Positions 49,065-57,333 of a stretch of 64,000 nucleotides of DNA are shown here, in pieces. The DNA comes from Oscillospiraceae bacterium. Lineage in GTDB: Bacteria > Bacillota > Clostridia > Oscillospirales > Oscillospiraceae. Each line of letters starts with the position of its first letter. Positions within the stretch are counted from its first letter, which is position 1. The notes below the pieces were generated by a model. That model did no database searches and was not told the DNA's origin. It saw nothing but the letters and a program-made list of their open reading frames with translations. The stretch is from NCBI GenBank assembly GCA_017522015.1, contig JAFXAW010000022.1:62001-126000 (forward strand), written 5' to 3'. The position numbers and the translations under genes are program-made.

Positions 49065-49898
49065 TTACTTCAGCCTTCCATACAAGACAAGTCTCACATA
49101 GCCGGACTCTCTCGTACAGGTAGAAAGCGTGACAATCTTGTCCGTCACTTCTGGGTTTACATCGCTTTCAAAGCAGGATTTTTCCTTTGCAGCTTGAATC
49201 CAGTCCTCAAATTCCTCATCCGAATCAAACTCGTAGTCCCATGCGCTGCCATCCGTAGGTTCAAGAACCCCGGCAAAAAACTCAATCTGATAATTCTGCT
49301 CCGGCGTCAGCAAATAGCCGATTGGATGAAGGTCGTAAAACTCCTGCTCCTTGTAATGGAGAAGGTCCGCAAACATCGAGCCATCGTTCATTCTATGCCC
49401 ATAGATTGGGCTGTTACGATAAGAAAAATCATCCGCCACTCTGTAATCAAGGAAAATGCTGCCGACAATGTTCCATGTACCATCAAACAAACGATTGAGG
49501 TAATAGCTGTTATCCTCGCTCTGTACAATGGGATAGTTGACCGCTGTATCCTCAATTAAGATCCAGCCGACACAATCCTCGTTGATTTCCAAAAGCCCCT
49601 CAAAATCGACCACAGGCCAATCTATGGGCGGCGGCGTCGGTTCCGGCGGCGTCTCCGCATCCCCGGCGCCTTCCGTTTCGTTGCCCGGATCGCTTGTCGG
49701 TTTCGGCTTCTCCGCCGGATCAGACAACTGAATATAATCGCCGAGATCCTTATAGGCACTGTTGCCTTGTTTGTATTCTGCAACAATCTTCCAGATTTTA
49801 ATTGCGCTGAAGATGCCTAACGCAAGAAAAACAATCAGCAGAACCGTCAGCAGTACATTCATCGATTTTTTGTTATTCGTTTGTTTTGTTCTGCCCAT
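49065..49898 (-). CDS. Class B sortase
   Basis: Membrane transpeptidase that anchors proteins to the wall or polymerises pilins. 277 residues: membrane segment about 13-36, Pro-rich linker (about 60-92), then the catalytic domain with His in IYGHRMNDGSMF, Cys in TLSTCTRE and Arg in GYVRLVLYGRL. The TLSTC form and the helix before it indicate class B. No sortase substrate with a sorting signal is visible nearby. SD GAGGTGG. Confidence 0.93.
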   Translation of the reverse strand: MGRTKQTNNKKSMNVLLTVLLIVFLALGIFSAIKIWKIVAEYKQGNSAYKDLGDYIQLSDPAEKPKPTSDPGNETEGAGDAETPPEPTPPPIDWPVVDFEGLLEINEDCVGWILIEDTAVNYPIVQSEDNSYYLNRLFDGTWNIVGSIFLDYRVADDFSYRNSPIYGHRMNDGSMFADLLHYKEQEFYDLHPIGYLLTPEQNYQIEFFAGVLEPTDGSAWDYEFDSDEEFEDWIQAAKEKSCFESDVNPEVTDKIVTLSTCTRESGYVRLVLYGRLK

Positions 49899-50025
49899 GG
49901 CAGAACCACCTCATCTCTTTATGTCTTCCGAAAACGGCGAACAGAAGCACCATCTTGTATCCGGCATTCCCGCTCTGATCACAATGCTTGCGTAGCTTCG
50001 GAAACATTGGAATAGTTCGCATATA

Positions 50026-50054
50026 ATTATACAGCAAGATAACAAAATACACAA
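50026..50054 (-). promoter_or_regulatory. Promoter for the sortase gene
   Basis: Minus strand: -35 TTGTGT (50049-50054), 17-base spacer, consensus -10 TATAAT (50026-50031). Confidence 0.6.
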
Positions 50055-50167
50055 TAGAGGAACTTGTGCACACCTTTTATGTGTGTTGTGTCCTTCCGCA
50101 GATATGGATTCATTCGCCCGCAAAATACCAATTATCCACGATTTAACTTATCAAAACACAAAAAGCA

Positions 50168-50196
50168 TTTACATATTCCAAAAGGATTGATATAAT
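50168..50196 (+). promoter_or_regulatory. Promoter for the second ene-reductase
   Basis: -35 TTTACA (50168-50173), 17-base spacer, consensus -10 TATAAT (50191-50196). A small inverted repeat, GCCGT/ACGGC (about 50212-50228), lies just downstream and could be an operator. Confidence 0.7.
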
Positions 50197-50293
50197 ACAA
50201 AATTGCCTTACGCCGTTAATTTGACGGCAAGTTACCATTACTGATAAATAAATGCCGGTGCGCACAAACTGCCGGCCAAGAAAGGTGAACCGT

Positions 50294-52231
50294 ATGAACG
50301 CAATCGAACGTTATCCCAATCTTTTCAAGCCCATCAGGCTGGGCAACACCTATTTCCGCAACCGCATTTTCTCTGCCCCTGCCGGACTGCTCGACCTTGA
50401 CTCTGTCACCAAAGCCCCCGGTTTTGACTACATTTCTTACTGGGAGCGCAAGGCCAAGGGCGGCGCCGCCTCCATCAATGTGGGCGAGTGCGCTGTTATG
50501 GACTATGACGCAGGTGAAAGCAGATACGAGCTCATCCGCATGAAGGACCGCGTACATAACTACAATGGCCTTTCAAAGCTGACCGACGCCATCACCCGCA
50601 ACGGTGCCATCGCCACTGCCGAGCTGCAGCACTTCGGCGCTGCCAGCCTTAAGCAGGGGCTGTTCCAGCTTGGCCCCAGTGACGGCCGCGCACCCCTCAA
50701 CCCCGAAATCATGCGCCGCGCCATGACCGAGGAGCAGATCCAGCAGGTCATTGACGAGTTTGTTGAGGCCGCTGTATACGCAAAGGACCGCGGCTTCGGC
50801 ATGGTTATGCTGCACGCTGGCCACGGCTGGCTGCTCAACCAGTTCTTCTCCCCCTTCTTCAACCAGCGCACCGACAAGTGGGGCGGCAGCGCCGAGAACC
50901 GCGCCCGGCTGACTGTTACCATCATTGATAAGATCCACGAGCGCTGCGGCAAGGGCTTCCCCGTTGAGGTCCGCATCTCCGGCGCCGAGCTCTTCGACGG
51001 CGGCTACGGCATCGAAGGCGGCATTGAGTTTGCAAAGCAGCTCGACGGCCACGCCGACCTGATCCACGTCTCCGCCGGCAACCCCTACGGCACCAACTAC
51101 AGCAGCGAGTGGACGCATCCCGGCATCTTCAAGGATGGCGGCTGCAACGTTTGGCTGGCGGCTGAGATCAAGAAGCACGTCAAAACCCCCGTTGCCACCG
51201 TCGGCGGTCTGTCTGACCCCGATCAGCTGGAAGAGATCATTGCCTCCGGCAAGGCCGACGTCGTGGAGATGGCCCGCGGCCTCATTTGCGATCCTGACCT
51301 GCCCGTCAAGCTCAGAACCGGCCGTGAAAAAGAAGTCAGAAAGTGCCTGCGCTGCTTCAACTGCATCACCTCCATGTACTCCAGAGGCCGTTTGTACTGC
51401 GCCATCAGCCCCGAATCCAGCAAGGAGCGCGAGGTTATGAGCCTGCACAGCGTTCCCAGCAAGCATGTCCTGGTGGCAGGCGGCGGTATGGCCGGCATGG
51501 AGGCTGCCATCACCGCAGCGCAGAACGGACACAAGGTCACGCTGTGCGAAAAGGCCAATGAACTCGGCGGCGTTCTTCGCTGCGAGGTCAATGTTCCCTT
51601 CAAGACCCGCGTTGGCGAGTATATTGAGCGTCAGAAATACATGATCGAGAAGCTCGGCATCGAAGTTAAGCTCAACACTGCCGTTAACGCCGACGTCGTC
51701 AGCGAGATCAACCCCGATGCTATCATCATGTGCATCGGCGGCAAGCCCATCCGCCCCAACATCCCCGGCATCGACGGGGCAAACGTTGTGGGTGTTGAGG
51801 ATGCTTTCGCCAACCCCGATCTGGTCAAGGGCAAGGCGCTCGTGATCGGCGCGGGCCGTTCCGGCATCGAGCTGGGCATCTGGCTGAAGGAAAAGGGCGT
51901 TGACATCAGCCTGATCGAAGCAAAAGAGAGCGGAAGCGCCGGCAACGCCGCTTCTAAGGTCACCAAGGTCGGCCTTGAGATCGTTGTGAACACCAAAGCA
52001 AAGGAGATCAAGGCGGACGGCGTTCTCTGCGACACGCCCGACGGCGAAAAGTTCTTCCCCGCAGACACGGTTGTGCTCGCGCTCGGCGTGGAGCCGCTTT
52101 GGGACGAGGTGGACGCACTCTCCTCCTTTGCCGGCGAGTTCTATCAGGCCGGCGACTGCCGCGCGCCTCGCAACATCATGGCTGCCACCGGAGAAGGCTG
52201 GACCATGGCGAACCTCGTTGGCCGCTTCTGA
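50294..52231 (+). CDS. NADH:flavin oxidoreductase, enoate-reductase/BaiH-like
   Basis: 645 residues, same three-part plan as the enzyme at 42784-44772: FMN barrel (MNAIERYPNLFKPIRLGNTY to about 350), [4Fe-4S] motif CLRCFNCITSMYSRGRLYC with C-x2-C-x2-C-x11-C spacing, then FAD (VAGGGMAGMEAAITAAQNGH) and NAD(P)H (IGAGRSGIELGIWL) domains. The barrel keeps the common HAGHGWLLNQFFSP form. Start ATG 50294, with AAAGGTG upstream. Likely reduces an enoate or alpha,beta-unsaturated ketone; substrate unknown. Monocistronic with its own promoter. Confidence 0.88.
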   Translation: MNAIERYPNLFKPIRLGNTYFRNRIFSAPAGLLDLDSVTKAPGFDYISYWERKAKGGAASINVGECAVMDYDAGESRYELIRMKDRVHNYNGLSKLTDAITRNGAIATAELQHFGAASLKQGLFQLGPSDGRAPLNPEIMRRAMTEEQIQQVIDEFVEAAVYAKDRGFGMVMLHAGHGWLLNQFFSPFFNQRTDKWGGSAENRARLTVTIIDKIHERCGKGFPVEVRISGAELFDGGYGIEGGIEFAKQLDGHADLIHVSAGNPYGTNYSSEWTHPGIFKDGGCNVWLAAEIKKHVKTPVATVGGLSDPDQLEEIIASGKADVVEMARGLICDPDLPVKLRTGREKEVRKCLRCFNCITSMYSRGRLYCAISPESSKEREVMSLHSVPSKHVLVAGGGMAGMEAAITAAQNGHKVTLCEKANELGGVLRCEVNVPFKTRVGEYIERQKYMIEKLGIEVKLNTAVNADVVSEINPDAIIMCIGGKPIRPNIPGIDGANVVGVEDAFANPDLVKGKALVIGAGRSGIELGIWLKEKGVDISLIEAKESGSAGNAASKVTKVGLEIVVNTKAKEIKADGVLCDTPDGEKFFPADTVVLALGVEPLWDEVDALSSFAGEFYQAGDCRAPRNIMAATGEGWTMANLVGRF

Positions 52232-52243
52232 TATTGCCTGACG

Positions 52244-52267
52244 CCAATATCCTTTTGATATTGGTTT
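52244..52267 (+). terminator. Weak terminator after the ene-reductase
   Basis: An 8-bp AT-rich stem CCAATATC/GATATTGG with a 5-base loop (52252-52256), followed by TTTC. The tail is short. Confidence 0.5.
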
Positions 52268-52359
52268 CATGCGTTAAGTCACCGCCGGTATAGCACGTGG
52301 CCTGCCAGCCCCGATACCAGCAAATCCTTAGGGCTCACAAATTGAATTTCCATCGCATC

Positions 52360-52396
52360 TGTGCCCCACCGCCAATTCCATTGGTAGTGGGGCACA
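52360..52396. repeat. Strong isolated stem-loop in a gene-poor stretch
   Basis: A 10-bp perfect stem (52360-52369 with 52387-52396) enclosing a further CCAA/TTGG stem. No T-run. The stretch 52268-52700 has no convincing gene. A short frame near 52490-52570 reads NIPIGMCPGLIIGLCLG, a Gly-rich hydrophobic segment that may be a remnant of a small membrane protein. Confidence 0.5.
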
Positions 52397-53627
52397 GCCA
52401 TTTGCAGCTTGTCTATCTTTCTGCAATCCGCTCCTTCCCTTTCATTTCATTTTTCTTATGGAATGATATGGTATACTGATATCAGTGTAGCATCCAACAA
52501 TATTCCTATTGGGATGTGTCCTGGTTTAATCATAGGTTTGTGTTTAGGAGCTGGTCTCAATGCCCAGAACTGCAAAGAAAAATTGATACCGCAGAAGAAG
52601 ACGCCAAAACAGCTGTCACGGCAGCGAACTGCGTTAATTCCAATATGACAGAGGAATATATAAAATGAAAACCCTCGTTAATCTCAAAACAATATAATTC
52701 TCATGAGTAGTAAAGCATTCAATTTGCAATGCGAAAGCGCAAAACTTGCCTTCACAAGCATGCCCCTTGTGTCCTCCGAACCGAGTTCCAGGGCAATTGA
52801 AATGCAAGTAGGGTGGTTTTTCTCGGTCTGTAGTTAAGACACTACAGATCTTGGAGAACGACTTCCAGTCTACATTTGCCTTATTATAGCATTATGCATC
52901 CGTCATTCCTTTTTCATCAATCTTACGTAAGAGCATCTGTGAAAAGCTCTCATCGATATGATTTACTATGTCTTCTAAAGACATAGCTTTAGGCATTGCC
53001 ATAGACGGGCAACTTGGTGCCTGCAATTCGCTGGTTTCAAACTCATCCGATAGTATTTGTGTTTCAGCTAAGACTGTGCTCTCGCCAAGCGCATCCGGAC
53101 GAGTTCTATTGAAGATAAAATGTGTATCGACGTATTTATCATCTATGTAGGTGGCAATATCAGTAAATAGTTTTTCACTGATTTGGAATGCCGATTTATC
53201 AAACACCACGATATAAATCAGCATATCGTGGTCGATTAAGAATTCTGTAATAGTATCTACTGCCACCTTCAATGCTTGATCTTTTGGGTATCCATAGACA
53301 CCACTTGAAATTAGAGGAAAAGCAACCGATTCGCATTTATTATCCAAAGCAAGTCTTAAAGACTCTCTATAACAGCTTTCTAAGAGTTCTCTTTCGCTGT
53401 TTTGACCGCCTTTCCACTTGGGACCTACTGTATGTATGATAAACTTAGAAGGAAGCTTGTAGGCCCCTTGTAAGCTTTGCCTGACCAACTTTACACCCAC
53501 CAAGTTTCATGCACTCCAAAAGGAGCCCCCTTCCAGCGGCTCTATGTATAGCACCATCAACGCCACCTCCTCCTAAAAGGGAAGAGTTTGCAGCATTGAC
53601 AATAGCATCGCATTCCATTTTTGTAAT

Positions 53628-53635
53628 GTCATTTC
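53628..53635. repeat. Left target-site duplication of the IS66 element
   Basis: GTCATTTC, identical to 56023-56030 on the other side. An 8-bp duplication is characteristic of the IS66 family. Confidence 0.95.
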
Positions 53636-53649
53636 GTAAGCGTCAAAGC
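53636..53649 (+). repeat. IS66 left terminal inverted repeat
   Basis: Starts with GTAA, as in the IS66 family, and matches the right end (56009-56022) in 14 of 14 bases. Confidence 0.93.
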
Positions 53650-53678
53650 AAGCAGCGACTTGCTGAAAACAGAACAGT

Positions 53679-53975
53679 ATGAAAGAATACCTCCGTAGAG
53701 TAGCGGCGTGCAGAAACAGTGGGCTAAGTGTATTGGCATGGTGCAAAGAAAATGGGGTTTGCAGCCAAACCTATTACAAGTGGCAAAAACGATTGTTTGC
53801 CATGTCAGAGGCTCAGCAGGAAACTCAGTTTGCGGAAGTAACTCCTGTTTCGGCAATGCAGACCAATAGCCAGATTGCTGTAACTGTGCGTGTTGCCGGA
53901 ATTGCGGCAGATATCCATAACGGAGCAAATCCTGCAACCGTGGAAAGTGTGCTCCGAATCCTAAAACTATGCTAA
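53679..53975 (+). CDS. tnpA: IS66 accessory protein TnpA (helix-turn-helix type)
   Basis: 98 residues with the typical opening of this family (RNSGLSVLAWCKENGV, then TYYKWQKRLF), a helix-turn-helix-like DNA-binding region. It appears intact. Its last 7 bases overlap the tnpB-like start (53969). Confidence 0.88.
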   Translation: MKEYLRRVAACRNSGLSVLAWCKENGVCSQTYYKWQKRLFAMSEAQQETQFAEVTPVSAMQTNSQIAVTVRVAGIAADIHNGANPATVESVLRILKLC

Positions 53976-54325
53976 ACGATTTTAATTGCAGCTGCCCGGT
54001 CTACATAGCTTGCGGATACACAGATCTGCGGCACGGGATTGATGGTCTGGCCGGCCTGGTCCAAACGCAGTTCCAAATGGATCCGTTTTAGACAGCCCTG
54101 TTCCTGTTTTGTGGGAGAAGGCGAGATCGGATCAAAGCACTGTACTGGGAGGGAGACGGATTTCTTCTGCTATACAAACGTCTGGAAAATGGCAGTTTCC
54201 AGTTGCCACGCACAAAAGATGAGATTCGAACATTGACGCCTCAACAGTACCGTTGGCTTATGGAAGGCCTGAAAACAGAACAGCCAAAAGACAACAAAAC
54301 AGTGACTGGATTAAGCGCAATATGA
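53969..54325 (+). pseudogene. tnpB: IS66 accessory gene tnpB with amber stop
   Basis: The frame reads YIACGYTDLRHGIDGLAGLV, then after a TAG at 54089-54091 continues [20 protein letters not shown] and [12 protein letters not shown], all strongly conserved in IS66 Orf2 proteins. Family members have Gln at about the stop position, so one C-to-T change explains it. Confidence 0.9.
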
Positions 54326-54382
54326 TTCGCTGAAAGCATTGATAATACTGGGTTTTCGCGTATTTTGTGGTATAATTTTCTC

Positions 54383-55954
54383 ATGGAAAACGAGAAGGAA
54401 ATCGCCACAAGCAACGCTGAAATGGTGACCATTTCACGCGCGGAATACGATGAATTAAAGCTCCAGAATCAATGGCTTCTGGAGCAGTTGGGCCTTGCCA
54501 AGAAGCGGCAGTTTGGTTCTTCTTCTGAGCGAATCCAGGAAGAGCTTGTGGATCAGCTTTCGTTTTCTTTCAACGAAGCAGAGGCGTATGGTACCAAGGC
54601 TGCCACAGCAGAGCAGGTTGCCGTGAAGGCTTATGAACGCAAACGGCAGTCTGGCAGCGTGACAGACATTGTTCCTGAGGGAACCCCCACAGAAGTGGTT
54701 GAACACCGTTTGTCCGAGGAAGAGCTGATCTGCACCTCCTGCGGCACTATAATGGAGGAGATCGGAAAGGAGTTCCATCGGAGCTTGAAGATGGAGCCTG
54801 CCCGGATCTGGATCCAGGAAGACGTTTACTATACCTATGCCTGCAGAAAATGTGAGCAGGAAACAGATGAAGCAAATATCTTAAAGACACCGAAGGAGCC
54901 TGTGCTCTGTCCCGGCAGCTTTGCATCTGCAAAAGCGGTGGCTCACATCATGACACAGAAATTCGTGATGTACTCTCCTTTGTACCGCCTAGAACAGGAG
55001 TTTAACCGGGAAGGGTTAAAGCTGTCCCGACAAACAATGGCAAACTGGATCCTGAATGCTTCGGACACCTGGCTTCGCCCGGTCTATGACGTACTGCACA
55101 GGAGCCTTTGCTTGGAACCCGTTCTGCATGGAGACGAAACAACTCTGCAGGTGCTGAAGGAGTCCGGGAAGGCCGCAACAAGCAAGTCTTATATGTGGCT
55201 GTACCGGAACAGCGGCTACGCAGAAAGCCCCATCGTTCTGTATGAATACCAGCCAAGCCGAAGGGCTGCACATGCGGAGGAGTTCCTGAATGGATTCTCC
55301 GGGTGGCTTCACGCAGACGGATACCAGGGCTACCACAAGCTGCCTGGAAATATCCGGGTGGTTGGCTGCTGAGCACATGCCCGGCGAAAATTTGATGAAG
55401 CCTTGCAGACATTGCCGAAGGAAGACCGAAAAGATTCTCTGGAAGCCACAGGTGAATGTTACTGCACCAGATTGTTCCAACTGGAAGAGTCTTTTGCGGG
55501 TTTAACATCGGAAGAACGATATACCAAGCGTGTGGAGCTGGCAAAACCGGTTCTAGACGCTCTGTTGGCATGAGCTAATGCGGTTATTGGCAAAACAGCA
55601 CCGAAATCCGCATTGGGCAAGGCACTGCACTACCTGCTGGAACAGTGGCCGTATCTGGTGCGCTACTTGGAAGACGGCAGATTGGAACTGAGCAACAACC
55701 GCGCTGAACGCAGCATCAAGCCTTTTGTTATGGGCCGAAAGAACTGGCGCTTTGCCAATACACCTGCCGGCGCACAATCCAGCGCTGTGGCCTACAGTTT
55801 GATTGAGACCGCCAAGGAAACCAGATTAGATCCGTACCGCTATTTACTTTGGGTTTTACGGAATGCGCCGGCCCTGAGCCGGACAGATGAGACTTGGGCA
55901 GAGAAACTTGTACCCTCCCTGGTCCCGCAAGAATGCAGAGTTCCTCATAAATGA
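54383..55954 (+). pseudogene. tnpC: IS66 transposase TnpC with two in-frame TGA codons
   Basis: From ATG 54383 the frame runs 524 codons to 55954 with no frameshift. N-terminal leucine-rich helix, zinc-finger-like CTSC and CRKC, then the DDE core: Asp in HGDETTLQVL, Asp in LHADGYQGYH and Glu in NNRAERSIKPF. TGA codons at 55370-55372 (before AHARRKFDEA) and 55571-55573 (before ANAV) sit where relatives have Trp, so each is one G-to-A change from TGG. Other Trp codons in the gene are TGG. Confidence 0.92.
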
Positions 55955-56008
55955 ATGATCTCCACCTCAGCGCTTTCGCGCCGAGGTGGAGATTTTTATA
56001 CGCCGCTA

Positions 56009-56022
56009 GCTTTGACGCTTAC
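56009..56022 (-). repeat. IS66 right terminal inverted repeat
   Basis: Exact inverted copy of 53636-53649. Confidence 0.93.
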
Positions 56023-56030
56023 GTCATTTC
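56023..56030. repeat. Right target-site duplication of the IS66 element
   Basis: GTCATTTC, identical to 53628-53635. Removing the IS and one copy rejoins the macro gene in frame. Confidence 0.95.
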
Positions 56031-56060
56031 TAACAATTTTTATTGGCATATCGTTTCCTC

Positions 56061-56099
56061 AAAAAAGGGGCTCAGGCACATTTTAGCCTGAGCCCCTTT
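56061..56099 (-). terminator. Terminator of the type VII secretion gene cluster
   Basis: Minus strand: 14-bp perfect stem (56064-56077 with 56086-56099), 8-base loop, then a run of T. It closes the A+T-rich cluster and lies just before the macro gene start. Confidence 0.88.
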
Positions 56100-56102
56100 G
56101 GT

Positions 56103-56245
56103 AATTATCTAAGGCCGGAAGCGCCGCTTTCGTCGCCTTCCATCATGTTGTTCAAGAATGTCTGTTGCATAATACCGATTCAGGAACATCCCTTGCAAGA
56201 GCAGTAGCCGTAGCGATTTCACGAATGAGTTCCTCAGCTTTTTAA
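56103..56245 (-). pseudogene. Residual coding fragment after the TPR gene
   Basis: Minus strand reads EELIREIATATALARDVPES in one frame and then MQQTFLNNMMEGDESGASGL with a stop in another. Neither has a start and SD of its own. It looks like the broken C-terminal end of a larger protein, left when the cluster was rearranged. No family recognised. Confidence 0.35.
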
Positions 56246-56259
56246 ATCCGGGTTAATTT

Positions 56260-57315
56260 TCAGGAAGCTATACTACTATTAATCTCATCAAATAGTTCTT
56301 GGATGGAAGACGTAACAACATCACTTGCCGCAGGAACACCCATTTCATCTACAAAATTCATACACCAGTTGCCAGCTTTCTCAATCCACTTCCGCAACTC
56401 AGCAGAAGGTTTTTTCTCCGCCAAGTAATAAAGATTGTATATTTGGAAGTATAGCGCGAGGTAATATCTGAAACTTTGATTTTCCTTTTCATTGTCCAGT
56501 ATAGCATTTGCAATTTGAGAAGATTTTTTGAAATTCTTTCGGCTGAACTCCAAAATCATCACAGACACAACAGCATCCTTGTCTTGGTAGTCTTTAGCAA
56601 GCTTCCGGATCAGTTTTTCCTTAGCATCGTCAAATTCATCATTAGGCATGACGGAGATCTTCTCCCGCAGAACAACCTGGGGAATGATAGTAGAGAAGCG
56701 AAGATCCCTCTCAAACAGATCTGACAATTCAGCTTCCTTACCGGCTTTTTTGTAGATCTCAATCACATCAATTAAGTATTGAGGGTGATTCTTGAATTTA
56801 TCAGGAAGCATGTCCATGTATGCAAACGCTTCCTCGTAATGTTCCCGCATTGCTTCAAGCAGGATGTGCAGATGATAACCTTGGTAATTATCCGGGAATT
56901 CTTTGATAATCTTTTTAGCGATCTTATCTGCTTTCAAATACATTTCGTTTTCAATATAGAAAACTGATAGGCAGGAGAGGCTTGCCCAATTAAGATCTAC
57001 TGTATCAGCAACATCTATTGCTTTCAGGAGATTCTTTTCAGCATCGTTGGTTTCACCAAGATTCTTTTGCAAAATTGCGGTAGATAAGTAGACATCTGAT
57101 GTAGCATAACCGCGGTCAATCGCAGTCATGAAGTACTTTAATGCTAATACTCCGTCTTTTCCAATTAAGCAAATACGCCCTAGATAGTATGCAATAATGC
57201 CGTGCTCCGGGTAATCATGGGCCAATTCCTTCAAGATGGAGATCGCCTTATCCAAACTGCCATTTTCAATCAGCTTATCAACATTGCTGAGCTTTGTTGT
57301 AAGAACATTATCCAT
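56260..57315 (-). CDS. TPR-repeat protein beside the secreted lipase
   Basis: 351 residues, all-helical, with tetratricopeptide-like repeats (for example LDKAISILKELAHDYPEHG, ALKYFMTAIDRGYATSD, AEKNLLKAIDVADT). No signal peptide or membrane segment, so it is cytosolic. GGAGG precedes the ATG, 18 bases after the lipase stop. TPR proteins often chaperone or tether partners; here it may hold the lipase before secretion, but that is inference from position. Confidence 0.75.
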   Translation of the reverse strand: MDNVLTTKLSNVDKLIENGSLDKAISILKELAHDYPEHGIIAYYLGRICLIGKDGVLALKYFMTAIDRGYATSDVYLSTAILQKNLGETNDAEKNLLKAIDVADTVDLNWASLSCLSVFYIENEMYLKADKIAKKIIKEFPDNYQGYHLHILLEAMREHYEEAFAYMDMLPDKFKNHPQYLIDVIEIYKKAGKEAELSDLFERDLRFSTIIPQVVLREKISVMPNDEFDDAKEKLIRKLAKDYQDKDAVVSVMILEFSRKNFKKSSQIANAILDNEKENQSFRYYLALYFQIYNLYYLAEKKPSAELRKWIEKAGNWCMNFVDEMGVPAASDVVTSSIQELFDEINSSIAS

Positions 57316-57333
57316 AGTGATAAAACCTCCACC

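Larger units (their letters stand above)
53636..56022 (+). mobile_element. IS66-family insertion sequence, 2387 bp
   Basis: Bounded by perfect 14-bp inverted repeats GTAAGCGTCAAAGC (53636-53649 and 56009-56022), with similarity running on to about 22 bp, and by an exact 8-bp target duplication. It contains the three-gene set of the family: tnpA-like (intact), tnpB-like (one amber stop) and the DDE transposase (two TGA stops). Clean ends say the insertion was an ordinary transposition, yet this copy can no longer make its own full transposase. Confidence 0.96.
52703..56049 (-). pseudogene. Macro-domain protein gene, interrupted by IS66 and otherwise decayed
   Basis: The gene began at ATG 56049 (MPIKIVRND, GAGGAAA upstream). 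It is cut after about nine codons by the insertion sequence 53636-56022 and resumes at 53635 with [20 protein letters not shown], then [14 protein letters not shown], a classic macro (ADP-ribose-binding) domain. A +1 shift in the GGGGCC run near 53465 changes frame to [20 protein letters not shown] at 52892-52894 then replaces a sense codon, and the family C-terminal helical region continues after it (CYNKANVD, SKICS). After another shift it reads IALELGSEDTRGMLVKASFALSH near 52820-52730. Macro proteins remove or read ADP-ribose; this copy cannot be functional. Confidence 0.88.

Noticed and set aside
33198..52231. The region as a bile-acid 7-dehydroxylation (bai) operon
   Set aside because: CoA-transferase and two BaiCD/BaiH-like enzymes occur, but there is no BaiE, BaiB, BaiG or BaiA homologue, and the genes are on separate transcripts with a 2-hydroxyacyl-CoA dehydratase instead.
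50573..52270. A 565-codon minus-strand frame
   Set aside because: Antisense to the complete ene-reductase; composition is Ala/Asp/Gly-rich shadow sequence.
55370..55573. UGA read as tryptophan in the IS66 transposase
   Set aside because: The same gene uses TGG for other Trp, the host genes end normally at TGA (for example the ATGA overlaps), and tnpB carries an amber stop too; decay is simpler.
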